A DNA stretch of 64,000 bases, taken from assembly GCF_026341775.1 (NCBI RefSeq), contig NZ_JAPEOB010000003.1, positions 124,001-188,000 on the forward strand, given 5' to 3'. This DNA is from Streptomyces sp. NBC_00654 (GTDB lineage Bacteria; Actinomycetota; Actinomycetes; Streptomycetales; Streptomycetaceae). Within the stretch, counting starts at the first letter, position 1; the number at the start of each line of letters is the position of its first letter. Positions 44,200 through 54,443 of the stretch are shown here, one piece after another. A program made the position numbers and the translations under genes. The notes below the pieces were generated by a model. It was given only the letters and a program-made list of their open reading frames with translations, was not told the origin of the DNA and ran no database searches.

Positions 44200-45120
<921 letters not shown>

Positions 45121-45134
45121 GGAATCGCTCCCGG

Positions 45135-46133
45135 TCAGGCCGCTGAGTTGCGTACGAAACGGCCGATGAGCCAGTTCACCGCGGCGATGATGAGCAGGAG
45201 GGCGAGCATCGCCCAGGCCACTGCGGCGGCCGGGCCCAGATGCCCGAGATTCCAGCCGTAGTTGTAGAGGTAGACGCTGAGCGTCTCGTACTGATTCTCG
45301 TTGCCTCCGGTGGCTCCGAGCGCGCCGCCCTCCAGGAGCAGGGGCTCCCCGAACAGCTGCATCGAACCGATGGTCGAGATGACGATCGTGAAGAGGATCG
45401 TCGGCCGCAACGAGGGGATGGTCACCTTGCGGAACTGCTGCCACCGCGACGCGCCGTCGAGCGAGGCCGCCTCGTACAGATCGTTCGGCACCGCCTGCAT
45501 CGCGGCCAGGTAGATCAGGGCGTTGTACCCCGTCCAGCGCCAGATCACGATGACGGAGATGGCGATCTTCGACGTCCAGTGCCCGTTCGCCCAGTTGGTG
45601 TCGCCGAATCCGACGAACTGGAGCACCCAGTTCAGCAGGCCGCCGTCCGCACGGAAGACCAGCGCGAAGACCAGGGCCGCCGAGGCCACCGATGTGGCGT
45701 ACGGCGTCAGGATGACGGTGCGCCAGAACGTGCTGGCCCGCAGCTTGTAGTTCAGCAGATGCGCCAGGCCCAGCGCGACCAGCAGTTGCGGCACGGTCGA
45801 GATGACCCCGATCAGGAAGGTGTTGCTGACCGCCGTCCAGAACTCGGAGTCGTGCAGGATCCGGTCGAAGTTCTCCCAGCCGACCCACTCCATCCGGTCC
45901 AGGCCGGTCATCTCCACCCGGTGCAGGGCGATCCAGCCCGTGTAGATGAGCGGGTAGAGCCCGAAGGCGGCGAAGACGAGGAAGAACGGCGCTATGTACG
46001 CGTACGGGGACGCCTTGTCGTCGAACCGCCACAGCCGGCTCCGCCACAACTGGCGTCGGGCGTCGCGGTGTTCGCGCCCGGGATCACCGGGTGGCGGGGC
46101 GTGCGTGTCCCGGGTGGGGGTCGAGGTTGCCAC
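45135..46133 (-). CDS. cebF: Cello-oligosaccharide ABC transporter permease CebF
   Basis: A 332-residue MalF-type permease. A hydrophilic N-terminal tail (1-40) precedes about six helices, with EAA loop YEAASLDGASRWQQFRKVTIP. GTG at 46133 has AAGGA 11 bases upstream. It is separated from cebE by 314 bp holding a hairpin and a long hexamer repeat, so it is expected to be expressed at a lower level than the binding protein. Confidence 0.92.
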   Translation of the reverse strand: MATSTPTRDTHAPPPGDPGREHRDARRQLWRSRLWRFDDKASPYAYIAPFFLVFAAFGLYPLIYTGWIALHRVEMTGLDRMEWVGWENFDRILHDSEFWTAVSNTFLIGVISTVPQLLVALGLAHLLNYKLRASTFWRTVILTPYATSVASAALVFALVFRADGGLLNWVLQFVGFGDTNWANGHWTSKIAISVIVIWRWTGYNALIYLAAMQAVPNDLYEAASLDGASRWQQFRKVTIPSLRPTILFTIVISTIGSMQLFGEPLLLEGGALGATGGNENQYETLSVYLYNYGWNLGHLGPAAAVAWAMLALLLIIAAVNWLIGRFVRNSAA

Positions 46134-46204
46134 GGGCGGGAGTCCTTCCCAGGGGTGCGCCGGCAGGACGGCGCGAGGAACGGTCGGACCGGAGAGACGG
46201 TGAT

Positions 46205-46312
46205 GGGGATGCGGATGCGGATGCGGATGCGGATGGGGATGCGGATGCGGATGGGGATGCGGATGCGGATGGAGGTGGGGATGGAGGTGGGGATGCGGAT
46301 GGAGGTGGAGAT
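46205..46312. repeat. Hexanucleotide microsatellite inside the ceb operon
   Basis: Eighteen consecutive six-base units, mostly GCGGAT or GGGGAT with GGAGGT/GGAGAT variants at the far end. It lies in the cebE-cebF gap, so the ceb mRNA should carry repeated AUCCGC. It ends about 72 bp before the cebF start. Confidence 0.95.
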
Positions 46313-46401
46313 CAGGGCGGAGGTGGAGGCTGCGCGTGGAAGGGATGCGGACCGCTGCGCAAGCCCCCCGGTGCGGAAGGGATGCGGACGGCTGCCCGTC
46401 C

Positions 46402-46442
46402 CGCCGGTGCGGGCAGCCCTCCGTGGGCCGCCCGCACCGGCG
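46402..46442 (-). terminator. Attenuating hairpin after cebE
   Basis: CGCCGGTGCGGGC (46402-46414) and GCCCGCACCGGCG (46430-46442) form a perfect 13-bp stem with a 15-base loop, five bases after the cebE stop. Such stems behind binding-protein genes usually stabilise the upstream mRNA and limit read-through. Confidence 0.85.
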
Positions 46443-46447
46443 ACGGT

Positions 46448-47770
46448 TCAGCCGATCGCCTTGTCGATCGCCTTCGTCGCCGCGTCCCAGGCGTCGTCCG
46501 GGTTCGTGCCGCGCTGCTCCATGTTGTTGATCTGCGTGGAGATGGAGTCCTTGATCACGCCGTCCTTCGGGCCGAGGACCGCCTCGGGGATGGACGTCGC
46601 CTCATCCGCGTAGATCTGGCCGATCGGGGCGTTGTTGAAGTACGGGAGGGTCGCGTTCTTCACGTCCGGCAGCTCGTACGCGCCCTTGTTGGACGGGAAC
46701 ACACCGATCGCCTTGAAGACGGCCGCCTGCTGCTCGGGGGCGGTCAGCCACTTGACGAGCTTCATCGCCTCGTCGACGTTCTTCCCCGACTTCGGCACGG
46801 AGAGGAAGGAGCCGCCCCAGTTGGCGGCCGTCGCACCGGGAGCGCTGGTGATGTCCCACTTGCCCTTGTTGGCCTCACCGGCGTACGTCGAGATCTGCCC
46901 GGCCATCCACGCCGGGCACACCACGGTCGCGATGGTCCCCTTGCGCAGGGCCGCCTGCCACGGGTCCTCGAACTGGGCGAGGCCCTGGGTCAGTTTCTTG
47001 GACGCGGCCTCGGCGGCCAGGTCCCAGCCCTGCTGGACGCTGGGGCTGTCCTGGTAGATGGGCTTGCCGCCCTCGTCGTAGTACTGCTTCGCGTTCGAGC
47101 TGACCACGGCGTTGAACATCGCACTGGCGGAGTCCATGAAGTACGTGCCCTTGGGCGCCTTCTTCTTGAACTCCTCACCGAGCGCGAGGAAGTCCTCCCA
47201 GCCCCCGGCGGTCCGCTTCGCGATCTCGGTGCGGTCGGTCGGCAGTCCGGCCTTCGCGAAGAGTTCGGTGTTGTAGCAGAGCGACATCGGGCCGATGTCG
47301 GTCCCCGCGCCGATCACCGCGCCGCCGGGGGCCGTCGCCTGCTTCTCCTTCCACGACACCCACTCGTCGACGTCGATCACCTTGCCGAGATCGGCGAACG
47401 CGTCCGCCTTGGTGTCGACGATCTCCTTGATCCGGCCGACCTCGATGCCCTGGACGTCCGCGAGCCCACTGCCCGAGTTCAGCTGCTGAAGCAGCTTGGG
47501 GTAGTAGTTCTTCTCCTCGGCGGTGGTGTCCTCCTTGACCGTGATCTTCGGGTTGAGCTCGTGGTACTTCTCGAAGAGCCCGGCCTCCTTGTACCCGAAC
47601 TGCCCGAAGTCGGCGACGGTCAGCGTGATGTTCCCGTCGGCGTCGGCACTGCCGCCGGAATCCGACGAGTCGCTGCACGCGGTGAGCAGCAGGGCGGTGA
47701 CCGTCAGGCCCGTGGTGGCCACGATCGCGGTTCTGCGGCGTCCGCCGGCAACGCTGCGGGTGATGCGCAT
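46448..47770 (-). CDS. cebE: Cello-oligosaccharide-binding lipoprotein CebE
   Basis: A 440-residue extracytoplasmic solute-binding protein. A twin-Arg-rich N-terminus and hydrophobic core end in lipobox LLTAC (lipidated Cys32), then an Asp/Ser-rich linker and the two-lobed binding domain (FGYKEAGLFEKYHELNPKI, WDITSAPGATAANWGG, SKGAYELPDV-like). It captures cellobiose/cellotriose for CebFG. ATG at 47770 follows AAGGAG; an upstream in-frame stretch is not coding-like. A CebR box lies 129 bp upstream. Confidence 0.93.
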   Translation of the reverse strand: MRITRSVAGGRRRTAIVATTGLTVTALLLTACSDSSDSGGSADADGNITLTVADFGQFGYKEAGLFEKYHELNPKITVKEDTTAEEKNYYPKLLQQLNSGSGLADVQGIEVGRIKEIVDTKADAFADLGKVIDVDEWVSWKEKQATAPGGAVIGAGTDIGPMSLCYNTELFAKAGLPTDRTEIAKRTAGGWEDFLALGEEFKKKAPKGTYFMDSASAMFNAVVSSNAKQYYDEGGKPIYQDSPSVQQGWDLAAEAASKKLTQGLAQFEDPWQAALRKGTIATVVCPAWMAGQISTYAGEANKGKWDITSAPGATAANWGGSFLSVPKSGKNVDEAMKLVKWLTAPEQQAAVFKAIGVFPSNKGAYELPDVKNATLPYFNNAPIGQIYADEATSIPEAVLGPKDGVIKDSISTQINNMEQRGTNPDDAWDAATKAIDKAIG

Positions 47771-47898
47771 TCCACTACTCCTTGTTCCAGGGTGGGACTG
47801 GCGGTGCTCCGCGAGGCCGGTGCGGCGGCGCGGACGGCGCCAGGTGGTACTGGGGGGAGGCACGGGCAGTGCCATGCGCACGGGATTCCCGTGCATTG

Positions 47899-47912
47899 TG
47901 GGAGCGCTCCCA
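47899..47912. promoter_or_regulatory. CebR box, cebE promoter
   Basis: TGGGAGCGCTCCCA, a perfect 14-bp palindrome identical to the cebR box, 129 bp before the cebE start codon. Confidence 0.93.
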
Positions 47913-48435
47913 TGCACCGATGCCGGAAGGTTCCTTCCTCGGAGGGGTGGGTGTCAAGACTTGAAGACGTTTCCGTTGCGCGAGCATGTCCATCGCGTCA
48001 CGCGGCCACGGCCCGCCCGGCGCCCCGGCCGACACCGCCCACGCCCGGCCCCCGCCCCGCCGCACCGCGAACGCCCGCAGGTCACGGGCCCGTCCACTGC
48101 GGCCGCACCCTTCCCGGCGGGAACGGGAGCCCGCGCACAACCGGACCGCCCGCCGTCCGGAAACAGCCCCTCACGGCGAGGCCGCGACGGCGGCACGGCC
48201 ACCGGAAGGTGAACGAACCGCCCGACGGGGCGCCGCACTCGGGCCGTCCCCGCACTCCCCTCGCGCACATCCGGGGTGGAGAAGGACCCGCCTCCCGGGA
48301 GGCGAAGGACCCACCCACGGGAAAGGCGGGCGGACATGGGGCCGTCGCGGTGAAGTGCCCGCACACCCAACCCCTGCTAATTTCACCCTTATGTCCTTTT
48401 TGGTCACCAACTCCCTGATCGGTGAGTGAGGCGGG
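47913..48435. other. 523-bp gap between ceb and asp operons
   Basis: Mostly GC-rich with no supported gene. The last 70 bp before the exchanger gene is markedly AT-richer (GCTAATTTCACCC and TTATGTCCTTTTTGG near 48376-48405), the likely promoter zone of the asp operon. Confidence 0.55.
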
Positions 48436-50112
48436 ATGGGCGTCCTCCGCGACCATCCCGAACTGGCACTCTTCCTCTGCCTTGCCGCCGGATATCTGGT
48501 GGGCAAGCTCCGCGTCGGACCGATCACGCTCGGCGGCATCTGCGGGACGCTGATCGTCTCGCTGCTGCTCGGCACCCGGCACATCAGCGTCGACGACGAC
48601 GTCAAGACCGTCTTCTTCGCGCTGTTCATCTTCTCGCTCGGCTACATGGCGGGCCCTCAGTTCTTCGCCAACCTCAACCGCAAGAGCCTGCGCTTCTTCA
48701 CGCTCTGTCTGATCGAACTGGTCTGCGTACTCGGTATCGCCTACGGACTGGCCAAGGCCTTCGACCTGGACGTGGGGACCGCCGCCGGCATCCTGGCGGG
48801 CGCGGCCACCGAGTCCGCCGTCGTGGGTACGGCCACCGAGGCCATCGGCAAGCTCAGCGATCTGACCGCCGACCAGATCTCCCAGTACCAGGGACATGTC
48901 GCCACCGCGTACACGGTCTGCTACCTGTTCGGCCTGATCACCATCGTGCTCTACACCAGTCAGATCATGCCGATGCTGCTGCGCATCAACCTGGCGGACG
49001 CCTCGCGCGAACTCTGGGAGAAGATGCGCGGCGGCGCGGCGGGGCTGGAGTCCGACGAGCGCGAGGCCCTGCCCGGCACGGTCGGGCGCACCTACCTGGT
49101 GACACTGGCCGACGGACGCACCATCGGTGAGCTGGAGACCGCGCTCGGCGGCCATGTGACGGTCGAGGGCGTCAAACGCGGCAGCAAGCTGCTGACCCCC
49201 GCGCCCGACCTGGAGCTGACGCTCAGCGATCTGATCCAGGTCGTCGGGCGGCGCTCGGCCATCATCGCGGCGGGCCGGGAGATCGGCCCCGAGACGCCCG
49301 CGATTCCGGGCCTCGACACCCCGCTGGCCACCAAACAGGTCGCCGTCACCGAGAAGTCCACCCATGGCTCGACCATCGACCAGCTGGAGAAGACCCATCC
49401 CGAGTTCCGCGAGGACGGGGTCTACATCACCGAGGTGGTGCGCAACGAGCAGCAGTTGCCCGCCTCGGGCCGCACCACGCTCTACCGCGGCGACGTACTG
49501 ACCCTGGTCGGTGCGCGCGGCGGGCTGAACAAGCTGGTCGCGAAGATCGGCGCCGTGGTCAAGAACGACACGACCGACTTCATCTACATCGGGTTCGGCA
49601 TCGTGGCGGGCTCGCTGCTCGGCCAGATCGTCGTCAACGCCGGAGACATCCCCATGTCCCTGGGTACCGGCGGCGGTTGTCTGATCTCCGGGCTGGTCTT
49701 CGGCTGGTTCCGCTCCCGCAAGCAGACCTTCGGCGCGTTCCCGCCGCAGGCCGCGACCACCCTCAAGGACCTGGGCCTGGCGGTCTTCATCGCCTGCACG
49801 GGGCTGACCGCCGGGCCGCAGGCCTGGCCGCTGCTCAAGGAGTACGGGGCGCTGCTGCCCTTCGCGGGCATCGCCATGGTGCTGGTCCCCGCGACGGTCT
49901 CGCTGGTCGTCGGGCACAAGCTGCTGAAGATCGATAAGCCGCTGCTGATCGGTGCCATCGCGGGACAGCAGTGCTCGACCCCCGCGATCACCTCCATCAC
50001 CCAGGTGGCCCAGAGCTCCGTTCCCCTGCTCGGCTACACGATCACGTACACGCTCTCGAACTTCCTGCTGCCCCTCACCGGGCCGATCCTCGTCGGCGTC
50101 CTAGGAGCCTGA
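48436..50112 (+). CDS. AspT/YidE-family aspartate-alanine exchanger, copy 1
   Basis: A 558-residue membrane protein of the AAE antiporter family (TC 2.A.81). About five N-terminal helices (LALFLCLAAGYLVGKLRVGPITLG, GYMAGPQFF), a central soluble part with two TrkA-C/RCK_C-like domains (about 205-375), then about five helices including DIPMSLGTGGGCLISGLVFGW and GQQCSTPAITSI. ATG follows GAGGCGGG. The second copy starts one base after its stop codon. With the aspartate decarboxylase downstream, the likely substrates are aspartate in and alanine out. Confidence 0.87.
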   Translation: MGVLRDHPELALFLCLAAGYLVGKLRVGPITLGGICGTLIVSLLLGTRHISVDDDVKTVFFALFIFSLGYMAGPQFFANLNRKSLRFFTLCLIELVCVLGIAYGLAKAFDLDVGTAAGILAGAATESAVVGTATEAIGKLSDLTADQISQYQGHVATAYTVCYLFGLITIVLYTSQIMPMLLRINLADASRELWEKMRGGAAGLESDEREALPGTVGRTYLVTLADGRTIGELETALGGHVTVEGVKRGSKLLTPAPDLELTLSDLIQVVGRRSAIIAAGREIGPETPAIPGLDTPLATKQVAVTEKSTHGSTIDQLEKTHPEFREDGVYITEVVRNEQQLPASGRTTLYRGDVLTLVGARGGLNKLVAKIGAVVKNDTTDFIYIGFGIVAGSLLGQIVVNAGDIPMSLGTGGGCLISGLVFGWFRSRKQTFGAFPPQAATTLKDLGLAVFIACTGLTAGPQAWPLLKEYGALLPFAGIAMVLVPATVSLVVGHKLLKIDKPLLIGAIAGQQCSTPAITSITQVAQSSVPLLGYTITYTLSNFLLPLTGPILVGVLGA

Positions 50113-50113
50113 T

Positions 50114-51817
50114 GTGATCGATTTCCTCAACCGCAACATCTTCCATCCCCACCCCGAACTGCTCGTCTTCATCGTCATCGCCCTGGGCTTCCTGCTCGGG
50201 AAGATCCGCTACAAGGCGATCGCGCTCGGCGCGGTGACGGGCTGTCTGGTCGCCGGGCTCGTGCTCGGCGCCCAGTTCAAGGTCCAGATCGACGACACGG
50301 TGAAGAACCTCTTCTTCATCATGTTCCTGTTCGCGCTGGGCTACCGGGTCGGCCCGCAGTTCTTCCGCGGCCTCAGGAAGGACGGCCTGCCCCAGGTCGT
50401 CAACGCGGTCGTCGTCTGCGTCACCGGGCTGCTGGTCTCCTGGCTGTTCGCCGCCCTGCTCGGCTACGGCCCCGGGCTCGGCGCCGGTCTGATGAGCGGC
50501 GCGCTCACCCAGTCGGCGGCCATCGGTGTCGCCCAGGACGCCATCGGTACGCTGCCCGGCCTCTCCTCCTCCGAGGTGAAGACCCAGGAGAACCTGGTCG
50601 CGGTCGGGTACGCGGTGACGTATCCGCTCGGCACGATCCTGTGCGCGATGCTGCTGGCCAACGTCCTGCCCCGGCTGTACCGCAAGGACCTCGCCGAGGA
50701 GAGCGCGGAGCTCGCCGCGGAGCTGGACGCCCCCAACGAGAGCCCCGACGAGGGCGAGGGCTACTACGAGGTGGTGCTGCGCGCGTACACGGTCCAGCGC
50801 CCCGACCTCGTGGGCCGCACGGTCGAGGACTTCGAGAACCAGCAGAAGGCGCTCGGCCGTCGGGTCTACATCACCGGCGTCCGCCGCGGCGGGACGGTGC
50901 TGGAGCACGACCAGTCACGGGCCCTGGCGCTCGGCGACACCGTCGCCGTCAGCGCGCTGCGCCACGACCTGGTCGACTTCGACGCCCGTACGCACATCGG
51001 CGCCGAGGCCGACGATGTCGAACTGCTCGGCTACCGCACCGAGACGCTCCATGTCGTGGCCTCGGAGAAGGCCCAGCTCGGCCGGACCATCGAGGAGCTG
51101 CGCCGGGAGCCGTTCATGGTCGGTGTCTACATCGACAAGCTGTACCGGGCCGGGGCCGAATTCCCCTACCGGCTCTCCACGGAGCTGGAGCGCGGTGACA
51201 CGCTGATCCTCACCGGTCCCGAGCGGCTCGTCGGCCCGGCGGGCAAGGAGCTCGGCAAGCCCGTGCCGACGAGCTTCGCCACCGACATGATCTGGGTCGG
51301 CCTCGGCATCTTCCTCGGCGGCTGTCTCGGTATTCCGGCGCTGACCGCGGGCGGGGTGCCGATCTCGCTGTCCACCTCCGGCGGCGGCCTGATCATGGGT
51401 CTGGTCTTCGGCTGGATCCGCGGCAAGTACCCGACGTACGGCAATGTGCCGCCCGGCGCCCAGTGGTTCATGGACACGTTCGGACTGTGCCTCTTCGTCG
51501 CGGTCGTCGGCATCAACGCCGGGCCCGGCTTCACCAGCGGACTGTCCACGGCCGGCTGGGGGCTGCTCGTCCTCGGGGCGGTCGCCACCGTCGTACCGCT
51601 GATCGTCGGCTTCCTGGTCGGGCACTACGTCCAGAGGATCAGATTCCCGATCCTGATGGGTGTGCTGGCCGGCGGTCAGACCACGACCGCCGCGATCGGC
51701 GCCATCAACGAGACCTCGAAGTCCCAGATCCCCACGCTCGGCTACACCATCCCCTACGCGGTCGGCAACGTCCTGCTGACGGTGTGGGGCGCCGTGATCG
51801 TCATCCTCAACCACTGA
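50114..51817 (+). CDS. AspT/YidE-family aspartate-alanine exchanger, copy 2
   Basis: A 567-residue paralogue of the preceding gene with the same layout: helices, two TrkA-C-like domains (about 205-385), then helices with GGVPISLSTSGGGLIMGLVFGW (in parts) and GGQTTTAAIGAINE. GTG at 50114 is one base after the stop of copy 1, with AGGAG inside that gene's end. Equivalent motifs differ (GQQCSTPA versus GGQTTTAA), so the copies have diverged and may form a heteromer or differ in substrate. Confidence 0.87.
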   Translation: MIDFLNRNIFHPHPELLVFIVIALGFLLGKIRYKAIALGAVTGCLVAGLVLGAQFKVQIDDTVKNLFFIMFLFALGYRVGPQFFRGLRKDGLPQVVNAVVVCVTGLLVSWLFAALLGYGPGLGAGLMSGALTQSAAIGVAQDAIGTLPGLSSSEVKTQENLVAVGYAVTYPLGTILCAMLLANVLPRLYRKDLAEESAELAAELDAPNESPDEGEGYYEVVLRAYTVQRPDLVGRTVEDFENQQKALGRRVYITGVRRGGTVLEHDQSRALALGDTVAVSALRHDLVDFDARTHIGAEADDVELLGYRTETLHVVASEKAQLGRTIEELRREPFMVGVYIDKLYRAGAEFPYRLSTELERGDTLILTGPERLVGPAGKELGKPVPTSFATDMIWVGLGIFLGGCLGIPALTAGGVPISLSTSGGGLIMGLVFGWIRGKYPTYGNVPPGAQWFMDTFGLCLFVAVVGINAGPGFTSGLSTAGWGLLVLGAVATVVPLIVGFLVGHYVQRIRFPILMGVLAGGQTTTAAIGAINETSKSQIPTLGYTIPYAVGNVLLTVWGAVIVILNH

Positions 51818-51840
51818 ATCGCCCGGGAGCGGAGACCAGC

Positions 51841-53487
51841 ATGCCCAAGACCACCCTCAGCCGTGAAGAGATCCGGTCCTTCGCGCAGCTCAGCCCGTTC
51901 GAGCTGAAGGACAAGTTCATCAAGATCGCCCAGGCCGCGCAGAGCGACAAGCCCGGCCAGAAGGGCAAGACGACCCGGGCCATGCTCAACGCGGGCCGCG
52001 GCAACCCGAACTGGGTCGCCACCGGCCCCCGCGAGGCGTACCACGCGCTGGGCTACTTCGCCATCGCCGAGTCCCGCCGGGTGTGGACCGCCGACAACCT
52101 GGGCGGGATGCCGGAGGAGGTCGGCTGCGCGGACCGCTTCGAGCACTTCACCCGTACGCACCCGGAGCTGCCCGGCATCGAACTGCTCAAGGCGAGCGTC
52201 GATCTGGCGGTCAAGCGGTTCGGCTTCGACCGCGACGCGTTCGTCCATGAGCTGACGGACTCCTCGATCGGCGACAACTACCCGGTGCCGGGCCGGATGC
52301 TGCGCCACACGGAGGAGATCGTGCGCGGCTATGTCGCGGACGAGATGTTCGACCACCGGCCGCCCGCCGGGCAGAACCTGAGCCTGTTCGCCACCGAGGG
52401 CGGCACGGCGGCCATGTGCTACATCTTCGACTCGCTGCTGAAGAACGGGATCCTGAAGAAGGGCGACCGGATCGCCCTGATGGTCCCGGTGTTCACCCCG
52501 TACCTGGAGATCCCGGAGCTGGACACGTACGGCTTCGACGTCGTCCATGTCGAGGCGAACCTGTTCACGGAGACCGGGGTGCGGCAGTGGCGCTACCCGC
52601 CGGAGGAGGTCGCCAAGCTCGCCGACCCGACGGTCAGGCTGGTCTGCTGCGTCAACCCCAGCAACCCGCCCTCGCTGGCGCTCGCGCCGCGGGTCGCCGA
52701 GCAGATCGTGTCGATCGTCGCCGAACAGAACCCGAACCTGATCGTCGTCACCGATGACGTGTACGGCACCTTCGTGGAGGGCTTCCGCTCGCTCGCGGCC
52801 GAACTGCCGCGCAACACGCTGCTGGTGTACTCCTACTCCAAGCACTACGGCGCCACGGGCTGGCGGCTCGGGGTGATCGGGCTGCACGACGACAACGTGA
52901 TCGACGAGATGCTCGCCGCGCAGAGCCCGGAGCGGAAGGCCGCGCTGAACAAGCGGTACGGGACGCTGTCGCTGGAGCCGGAGAAGATCAAGTTCATCGA
53001 CCGGCTGGTCGCGGACTCCCGGCAGGTGGCGCTGAACCACACCGCCGGCCTGTCCCTCCCCCTCCAGGTGATGATGACGCTCTTCTCGCTCTTCGACATG
53101 CTGGACGAGGGCCAGGCGTACAAGCACCGCATCCGCGCCATCGTCCAGCAGCGCCTGGACCTCCTGCTGGAGGGCGTGCACATGAAGATCTCCGAGGATT
53201 CCAAGCGGGCCGCCTACTACATCGAACTGGACCTGCTCGCGGAGGCCGAACGCGTCCACGGGAAGCCGTTCGCCGACTTCCTGGAGAAGAACTACGAGCC
53301 GGTCGACCCGCTGTTCCGGCTGGCCGAGCAGACGTCGGTGGTGCTGCTGAACGGGGGCGGGTTCGACGGTCCGGAGTGGTCGGTACGCGTGTCGCTGGCC
53401 AACCTGGACGACCTGGACTATCTGAAGATCGGCCACCATCTGCGGGCGATCTTCAACGAGTACGCGGAGGAGTGGAAGGCGCAGTAG
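51841..53487 (+). CDS. Aspartate 4-decarboxylase / aspartate aminotransferase (AspD type)
   Basis: A 548-residue PLP enzyme of the bifunctional family that converts aspartate to alanine and CO2. PLP lysine is Lys334 in YSYSKHYGATGWRLG; NPSNPPSL and VTDDVYGTF supply the pyridine-binding Asp/Tyr. The N-terminal extension (FAQLSPFELKDKFIKIAQ, MLNAGRGNPNW) distinguishes it from ordinary aminotransferases. It is 23 bp after the second exchanger. Cytosolic decarboxylation consumes a proton, so the operon can make proton-motive force by aspartate/alanine exchange. Confidence 0.93.
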   Translation: MPKTTLSREEIRSFAQLSPFELKDKFIKIAQAAQSDKPGQKGKTTRAMLNAGRGNPNWVATGPREAYHALGYFAIAESRRVWTADNLGGMPEEVGCADRFEHFTRTHPELPGIELLKASVDLAVKRFGFDRDAFVHELTDSSIGDNYPVPGRMLRHTEEIVRGYVADEMFDHRPPAGQNLSLFATEGGTAAMCYIFDSLLKNGILKKGDRIALMVPVFTPYLEIPELDTYGFDVVHVEANLFTETGVRQWRYPPEEVAKLADPTVRLVCCVNPSNPPSLALAPRVAEQIVSIVAEQNPNLIVVTDDVYGTFVEGFRSLAAELPRNTLLVYSYSKHYGATGWRLGVIGLHDDNVIDEMLAAQSPERKAALNKRYGTLSLEPEKIKFIDRLVADSRQVALNHTAGLSLPLQVMMTLFSLFDMLDEGQAYKHRIRAIVQQRLDLLLEGVHMKISEDSKRAAYYIELDLLAEAERVHGKPFADFLEKNYEPVDPLFRLAEQTSVVLLNGGGFDGPEWSVRVSLANLDDLDYLKIGHHLRAIFNEYAEEWKAQ

Positions 53488-53542
53488 GAGGGCGGCGACG
53501 GGGCGCGCCCCGGAGGTACGGGGGCGGCGCGTCCGGACGCGC

Positions 53543-53657
53543 GGGGCAGGCGCGTCCGGCGGCGCGGCGGGGAGGGTACGGGGCAGGCGCGTCCGGCGGC
53601 GCGGCGGCGGGTACGGGGCGGGGGGGTACGGGGCAGGCGCGTCCGGCGGCGCGGCGG
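53543..53657. repeat. Three exact 28-bp repeats between convergent genes
   Basis: A 28-bp unit beginning GGGGCAGGCGCGTCC and ending GGCGCGGCGG occurs without change at 53543-53570, 53580-53607 and 53630-53657. Linkers contain GGTACGGGG. The array fills the gap between the decarboxylase and GntR genes. Confidence 0.93.
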
Positions 53658-53682
53658 CGGGTACGGGGGCGGGCGCGTCCCG

Positions 53683-54390
53683 TCAGGCCGTGTCCCGCAG
53701 CATGGCGAGCGTGGTCTCCAGCTCGGTCCTGGCCGTCCGGGCCGCCTCCCGCCCGTCGCCCGCCACGACGGCCCGGACGAGGGCGGCGTGGGTGTCCTCG
53801 CCGTGGCCGGGGTGGGTGGCGCGCAGGTCGAGCAGGTCGATCAGGCCCTGCCGCAGGGCGGGCGCGAACTCCCCGAACAGATCGGTGAGTACGGGATTGT
53901 GGGCGGCGGCCACCACCGCCCGGTGCAGCGCGATGTCCGCGTCGACGAACTCCGCGTCCCCCCGGCCGCTCGCCGCCCGCCGGGCCGCCATCGCCTCGTC
54001 CAGGGCCGCGAGGTCGTCCTCGGTGCGGCGTTCGGCGGCCAGCCGGGCGGCCTCGACCTCGATGAGCATGCGCACCTCGTACACATCGGTGACCGCGGCC
54101 CGGCGCAGCCGCGTGGGCCAGTCCTCGTGCGGGCGGTCGGCGATGACGAAGACCCCGGAGCCCTGCCGGGCCTGGACCAGTCCGGTCGCGGCCAGCGCGC
54201 GCACGGCCTCGCGGACCGTGGAGCGGCCGACCCCGAGGGTCTTGGCGAGGGTGGTCTCGCCGGGGATCTTCGTACCGACCGGCCACTGCCCGCCGGTGAT
54301 CTGCCCGCGCAGATGGTCCGTGGCCTGTTCGACGAGAGGGCTGGGGCGCAGTGGACCGAGGGGGCTGCCGAGCGGGCCGGGCGACGACAC
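53683..54390 (-). CDS. GntR-family regulator, FadR/FCD subfamily
   Basis: A 235-residue regulator. The winged helix-turn-helix (about 20-85) has PGETTLAKTLGVGRSTVREAVRALAATGLVQARQGSGVFV (in parts), and the all-helical FCD domain (about 100-225) carries the usual Asp and His metal-site positions (FVDADIALHRAVVAAAHNP, H in the GHGEDTHAALV helix). GTG at 54390 was preferred over a GTG nine bases earlier because AGGTGA lies at the right distance. Divergent from the leuA leader; both promoters share about 55 bp, so it may control leuA. Confidence 0.85.
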   Translation of the reverse strand: MSSPGPLGSPLGPLRPSPLVEQATDHLRGQITGGQWPVGTKIPGETTLAKTLGVGRSTVREAVRALAATGLVQARQGSGVFVIADRPHEDWPTRLRRAAVTDVYEVRMLIEVEAARLAAERRTEDDLAALDEAMAARRAASGRGDAEFVDADIALHRAVVAAAHNPVLTDLFGEFAPALRQGLIDLLDLRATHPGHGEDTHAALVRAVVAGDGREAARTARTELETTLAMLRDTA

Positions 54391-54407
54391 GAGTTTCACC
54401 TGTCAGG

Positions 54408-54437
54408 TTGTCTGAGGACTTGTGGAGTGGCTACTGT
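54408..54437 (+). promoter_or_regulatory. Promoter of the leucine leader and leuA
   Basis: TTGTCT (54408-54413), an 18-bp spacer and TACTGT (54432-54437). Transcription should start at 54444, the A of the leader peptide ATG, giving a leaderless leader. TCAG/CTGA arms (54403-54415) overlap the -35 and could be a GntR site. Confidence 0.7.
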
Positions 54438-54443
54438 ACCGGC

